Both the position numbers and the translations under genes were made by a program. From Stephanodiscus triporus (lineage: Eukaryota > Bacillariophyta > Thalassiosirophyceae > Thalassiosirales > Thalassiosiraceae): a stretch of 11,251 nt of DNA. Of the stretch, positions 8,285 to 11,251 are shown in pieces. The notes under the pieces were generated by a model. The model was not told where the DNA came from and ran no database searches. It worked only from the letters and a program-made list of their open reading frames with translations. Each line of letters starts with the position of its first letter. Within the stretch, counting starts at the first letter, position 1. The stretch is from positions 1 through 11,251 of the forward strand of contig JALLAZ010000919.1 in the NCBI GenBank assembly GCA_036939755.1, in the 5' to 3' direction.

Positions 8285-9207
8285 GATGATCCGATCACCT
8301 TGGTCGCCCAACAAATTTTGCTGTACGAGCACAGGGATACCTCAAGGAGCGAGGAAAGCAACGACTCGCAGCCGAGACGAATGCACCAATGACCAATGCA
8401 ATAGTTCAGGGGGGCGTCCGCGTGTGGCGCGATGTTCAATAGAAGAAAGGGAACCAAGTCCATGTACAAATCACTGGATAATTGAAAGGGATCCAAGTCC
8501 ATCAACACATCACTGGATAACTTTTATGAAGGAAGTATGCGTGTTACCATAGACCATAGCATTAATGTAAAAAATACAAATGTAATCAACTCCATCAGAG
8601 CACCTCCATGATGAATCTACACCCATTGATGCGCTATTATAGTTCGTTCTTTGTCCTTGCAACATACCTAATCGCCATCATATTCTTCGTCTGCTTTTTT
8701 TATTCCCATTATTTGCGCCTTTCCCAGCGGTACTTCTCGTCGCCGAGCGTTCACATCTCCCTCCCACACAAATCAAATCGGTGCATGCGATAGTTGCGAT
8801 TGACTTTTGTATTTTTGTGTGAAGACTCACAACTCCGGGTCAGGATAACGCATCCATAACGAGTGCGATTGGACGACGTCGATGGCCGTGGTGGACGACG
8901 ATGAGTCTCTCGTGTATTATTGCCCGTGGGTTATGTTTAAGTATCCGCCCCAGTGTATGGTAGCCATGCTATGCAGCTACTACTCGCTAGAATTGAAATA
9001 GATACAACATTTTTCGAAGCTAGATTTTACACATGGAATAAATTTATGTCGACGCCCGCAGGAAACCTCGATTGGCTTCACGATCGAGCCTGTAATGCGC
9101 CCCAACCGGAGGTGGGTTTCCGACGCGCCTCATAGTATGTCAAATTGAACCCTTCCCGCAACCCACCCTCCCCTCCCCTCCCTCCTCCTTCCGCGCCGCC
9201 GCGTTCG
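8285..9207. other. Intergenic region and 3' flank of the membrane-protein gene
   Basis: No convincing gene. A 39-base tandem duplication lies at 8445-8520. A 61-codon frame at 8608-8793 has a hydrophobic stretch (SSFFVLATYLIAIIFFVCFF) but sits in AT/T-rich DNA and is probably chance. The last 60 bases (about 9148-9207) are a C/T-rich tract, which is purine-rich in the 3' UTR of the minus-strand gene ending at 9208. Confidence 0.45.
8445..8520. repeat. 39-bp imperfect tandem duplication
   Basis: Copy 1 (8445-8481) and copy 2 (8484-8520) match at 33 of 37 positions and are offset by 39 bases. Both begin GAAAGGGA-CCAAGTCCA and end ATCACTGGATAA. The offset is a multiple of three, and one plus-strand frame reads EREPSPCTNHWII then ERDPSPSTHHWIT. 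I do not see a gene around it. Confidence 0.85.
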
Positions 9208-10143
9208 TCACCATGGATTCGTCACCGTGGCGTCGGCGCTCTCGTACGAGCTAGCGGCGTACTTCACCTCCCCGTGGTCGTCGGACGCGCTCTCGCCGGC
9301 GACGTAATACTTGTCCCTGCCGGCGGTGTCCATGTCCGGGTACGTCCTCGCCGGACGAGGCGCGCACAGTCGCGCGCGCGCCACCTCCGAGAAGGACGCG
9401 ATCGCGTCGATCGCGCCCATGGCGAAGAGCCTGATGCCCGTCCTCATCTTCCCGGCGTTGCCGCCCCCCACGACCACCGGCACGTTCTTCTCGTCCCCCG
9501 CGTCGTCGATGTCAAGGCTGTCCCCGCCCCTCACGCCGGCCGCCGCGTACTTGTCCACGTCGTACGTTCTCACCGTCCTCGTTCCGAGGCACGGGAGTAT
9601 CCGCCGTACGATCCTCATCGCGCGTTGCGATTCCTCGTCCCTCCTCTCCGCCAGGTACTCGGCCGTGTCCTCGGTCAGGAACTCCTCCCTCGGCGTCGCG
9701 CCGACGCTCGCGTCGTCGTCGTCTTTCCCTCCCACGTACGCGCATCCGCCGCCGTCGGAATCGAAGCATTCGGGAAATTCGGGCGACGACGACCCGCAGA
9801 AGCGCGCGCGTCGACATCGACACTTGCCCGCGACCGTCGCGAACGCCTCCCTGTCCACGAGGAAGAGCAGCCCGAACAGGGTGAGCAATCCCGCGATCGT
9901 GCCGAGCGCGACGTTCGGGAGGGTGCTGCTCCCGCGATTGCTATTCGCCTCGTACATGCTGGCGGTGGTCGTAGTCGTCGTGGTCGATCCCCCCGACGAC
10001 GCGCTGTAGCCGCAGGGATGGGACAGCCTCCTCCTTCCCGAATTCTTCGAGCTGCAAGCGGACGACGCCGACGCGCATCGGGCCGACGACGCGAGGAGGA
10101 GGAGGAGCAGGAGATATGCCGTCTTGGGCTTGTCGTGAATCAT
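9208..10143 (-). CDS. Single-pass (type I) membrane protein of unknown function
   Basis: 311 residues, starting at the ATG complementary to 10141-10143 and ending at TGA (9208-9210). The frame is open a further 59 codons upstream, but those codons are AT-rich. This Met immediately precedes a classical signal peptide (MIHDKPKTAYLLLLLLLASS, likely cleavage near ARCASA, residue 24-26), so I choose it. Residues 27-76 form a short Ser/Thr/Asn-rich ectodomain with a seven-Thr run (54-60) and possible O-glycosylation. Residues 77-96 (NVALGTIAGLLTLFGLLFLV) are the membrane span. The cytoplasmic tail (97-311) starts with a Cys cluster (KCRCRRARFC, further Cys at 126 and 134) that could be palmitoylated. 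It contains an acidic run KDDDD, an amphipathic Arg/Glu helix (160-183) and two related segments (RTYDVDKYAAAG near 192 and RTYPDMDTAGRDKYYVAG near 267). I recognise no family. It is divergent from the gene at 10696. Confidence 0.75.
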   Translation of the reverse strand: MIHDKPKTAYLLLLLLLASSARCASASSACSSKNSGRRRLSHPCGYSASSGGSTTTTTTTASMYEANSNRGSSTLPNVALGTIAGLLTLFGLLFLVDREAFATVAGKCRCRRARFCGSSSPEFPECFDSDGGGCAYVGGKDDDDASVGATPREEFLTEDTAEYLAERRDEESQRAMRIVRRILPCLGTRTVRTYDVDKYAAAGVRGGDSLDIDDAGDEKNVPVVVGGGNAGKMRTGIRLFAMGAIDAIASFSEVARARLCAPRPARTYPDMDTAGRDKYYVAGESASDDHGEVKYAASSYESADATVTNPW

Positions 10144-10695
10144 GTCGCCTTCTCCCCTCGTGCGGTTTTCAACATGATGTATTGTCGGTATTCTACGGAT
10201 CTCCATGTAATAATGTTTTTTTCTTCTCCTCGGACATAAAATTGGGGGAAAGAAAAAAAACGCGATGATTACAATACAACACCCTCTCGGCATGAAATTG
10301 TCACTCCTCTTTCTCGTCATCTCCGATTTTCACGCGAGAAATGGCACATATTCGAGTACTTTTTCGGAATTCTCGTTTCTATCATGTTCTAGAGTACCTA
10401 AGATCGTGATGCATGAGAATTGAGAAGTAGCGGTTGCCTTTCCCAAGACCAAGACAGCCCAACTCGTATCTTTCTTTCATTCGTTTTTTGACGACATAAT
10501 ATTTTTCGCTCGTTCCGTCGCGATTTTTTCAGTCCCCTCCCCACCGTCGATAAAATCTGGATTTTTCTGATAATCCAGAGACAAAAAGGCATGCAAGGAG
10601 GCTCGATGGGGCGGAAATGATAATAATCAACGGTAGCAGTATTGTGCAGAATAATTCAGAGGGGAGAGGAGCAACAGCAACAAAAAGTATATGTA
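10144..10695. promoter_or_regulatory. Shared AT-rich intergenic region between divergent genes
   Basis: 552 bases separate the minus-strand membrane-protein ATG from the plus-strand ATG at 10696, so both promoters must lie here unless one gene has an upstream exon. Composition drops sharply to AT-rich on both sides of the coding blocks. A perfect 8-bp inverted repeat lies at 10556-10579, and a TATA-like GATAAAAT at about 10549-10556. The assignment of these to promoter function is inference. Confidence 0.45.
10556..10579. repeat. Perfect 8-bp inverted repeat in divergent promoter region
   Basis: TCTGGATT (10556-10563) and AATCCAGA (10572-10579) are exact reverse complements around an 8-base loop, 117 bases before the ATG at 10696. 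Confidence 0.5.
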
Positions 10696-11251
10696 ATGAC
10701 GACTCCCTCGTCCCCCAAGAGATTCGTCCCTCTTTGGGCCGGCAGCACCTGCGGGAGGGGATTCGCGTGCGTCGATTCTCCGCTCGCGCCGTCGACGTCG
10801 TCGACGCCGACGTCGACGAGGGGGAGAGAGACGACGGCGAATGCGGAGGGATCCTCCCCTCCCCCCCCCGACGAAAACGACATCGCCGCGGCGGCGGCAG
10901 CAGCGGCAGCGGCAGCAGTCGCCGCCGACGACGACGACATCCCGCCGGTTGAGGAGGTTTTGAGATGGAGGGAATTCCGACGTCAGCGTAGGACGCCGAC
11001 GCCCGGGTCGGCTAGGGCGACGACGACGACGACGACGACTACGACGACGACTGCGACGACGACCGCGACCACGACCGAGGTCATCGATCCGATGGGCTTT
11101 CCGTTGCCCGGGGGGGAAGAGTCGATCGACCCGTCGAAGGTTCGCGAATTCTTCTCGACCTTGGACTGCTCCGTCGACGCGATCAGGAGGGCGCGCGGGG
11201 GGGGGGGGGGGGGGGGGCGCACGGGGGGGAATGGAATGGGGGGGGCCTCGG
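10696..11251 (+). CDS. Unrecognised low-complexity-rich protein, 3' end outside window
   Basis: The frame is open from 10627, after two TAA codons at 10621-10626, to the end of the window. The first ATG is at 10696, giving 185 codons with no stop. The peptide begins MTTPSSPKRFVPLWAGS, then has a Ser/Thr/Pro-rich stretch, PPPDENDI, eleven Ala (64-74) and DDDD (78-81). A more ordered segment follows, IPPVEEVLRWREFRRQRR (about 82-99). A long Thr tract (about 109-127) comes next, then EVIDPMGFPLPGGEES, IDPSKVREFFSTLDCSVDAI and a poly-Gly stretch from a G21 run. The two ordered segments around the Thr tract have clear protein character with amphipathic helices, while other frames of the same DNA give only Arg/Ser or Val repeats. 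No family is recognised. The G21 run could hide a frame error, and a splice junction near the edge cannot be excluded. Codon style matches the cyclin and the membrane-protein gene. Confidence 0.65.
   Translation, partial: MTTPSSPKRFVPLWAGSTCGRGFACVDSPLAPSTSSTPTSTRGRETTANAEGSSPPPPDENDIAAAAAAAAAAAVAADDDDIPPVEEVLRWREFRRQRRTPTPGSARATTTTTTTTTTTATTTATTTEVIDPMGFPLPGGEESIDPSKVREFFSTLDCSVDAIRRARGGGGGGGRTGGNGMGGAS
11020..11076 (+). repeat. (ACG/ACT/ACC)n triplet repeat coding poly-Thr
   Basis: Nineteen codons, seventeen Thr and two Ala, mostly ACG. It is the same triplet family as in the cyclin gene. Confidence 0.9.
11197..11217 (+). repeat. G21 homopolymer run
   Basis: Twenty-one consecutive G, flanked by GCGCGC and CGC, then two more G-runs of seven and six to the window edge. 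The length is prone to sequencing or assembly error, and the run can form a G-quadruplex. Confidence 0.9.

Noticed and set aside
8277..8552. 91-codon plus-strand frame overlapping the small gene
   Set aside because: Its ATG lies inside the last codons of the frame at 8003, which is an unlikely eukaryotic arrangement. Only the 13-codon repeat stands out.
8608..8793. 61-codon frame with a hydrophobic segment
   Set aside because: T-rich DNA gives Phe/Leu/Ile by chance. No other sign of a gene.
9145..10239. 364-codon plus-strand frame opposite the membrane-protein gene
   Set aside because: Arg/Pro/Val-rich, whereas the minus strand shows a signal peptide and a membrane span and its composition change coincides with its start.
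10617..10952. Plus-strand frame in the right-edge gene region
   Set aside because: It ends in Arg/Ser repeats. The frame starting at 10696 stays open to the edge and has ordered segments.

Overview
The window looks like nuclear DNA of a diatom (Bacillariophyta), possibly a centric species; I would not name a genus. The reasons are intron-poor eukaryotic genes with no operon structure, a protein that matches the diatom-specific cyclin pattern, a second protein with the W-Y/E-D-F and RGLE motifs I associate with a large uncharacterised diatom/stramenopile family, and the tail of a DDE-type transposase. Many genes are rich in low-complexity triplet repeats.

Layout, left to right. 2-175 (+) is the C-terminal end of a DDE-superfamily transposase entering from the left. 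597-2579 (+) is an intact 660-residue RGLE-family protein of unknown function. 2580-4697 is about 2.1 kb without a convincing gene; it carries a compound CT/GT/CTGT microsatellite at 3435-3607. 4698-7181 (+) encodes an 827-residue diatom-specific-type cyclin whose cyclin box is split by a disordered insertion of roughly 140 residues. 7182-8002 is noncoding, with a small cluster of TGACGT elements and a 9-bp inverted repeat in front of a doubtful small gene at 8003-8284 (+). 8285-9207 has no clear gene but holds a 39-bp tandem duplication. 9208-10143 (-) encodes a 311-residue single-pass membrane protein with a signal peptide. It is divergent from a gene starting at 10696 (+), which runs open to the end of the window. 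That last gene has no stop codon inside the window and is easy to miss.

Two compositional classes are visible. The cyclin, the membrane protein and the right-edge gene are GC-rich, with heavy use of GAC, TCG and ACG codons and runs of the same CGA/CGT triplet. The RGLE-family gene and its flanks are far more AT-rich with ordinary codon use, and they lie next to transposon debris.

The genes do not form an obvious pathway. The cyclin is the only one with a clear role, cell-cycle control with a CDK partner in the nucleus. I see no defence island, phage, CRISPR array or RNA gene. The strongest novelty candidates are the split cyclin box, the unrecognised right-edge protein and the unrecognised membrane protein.
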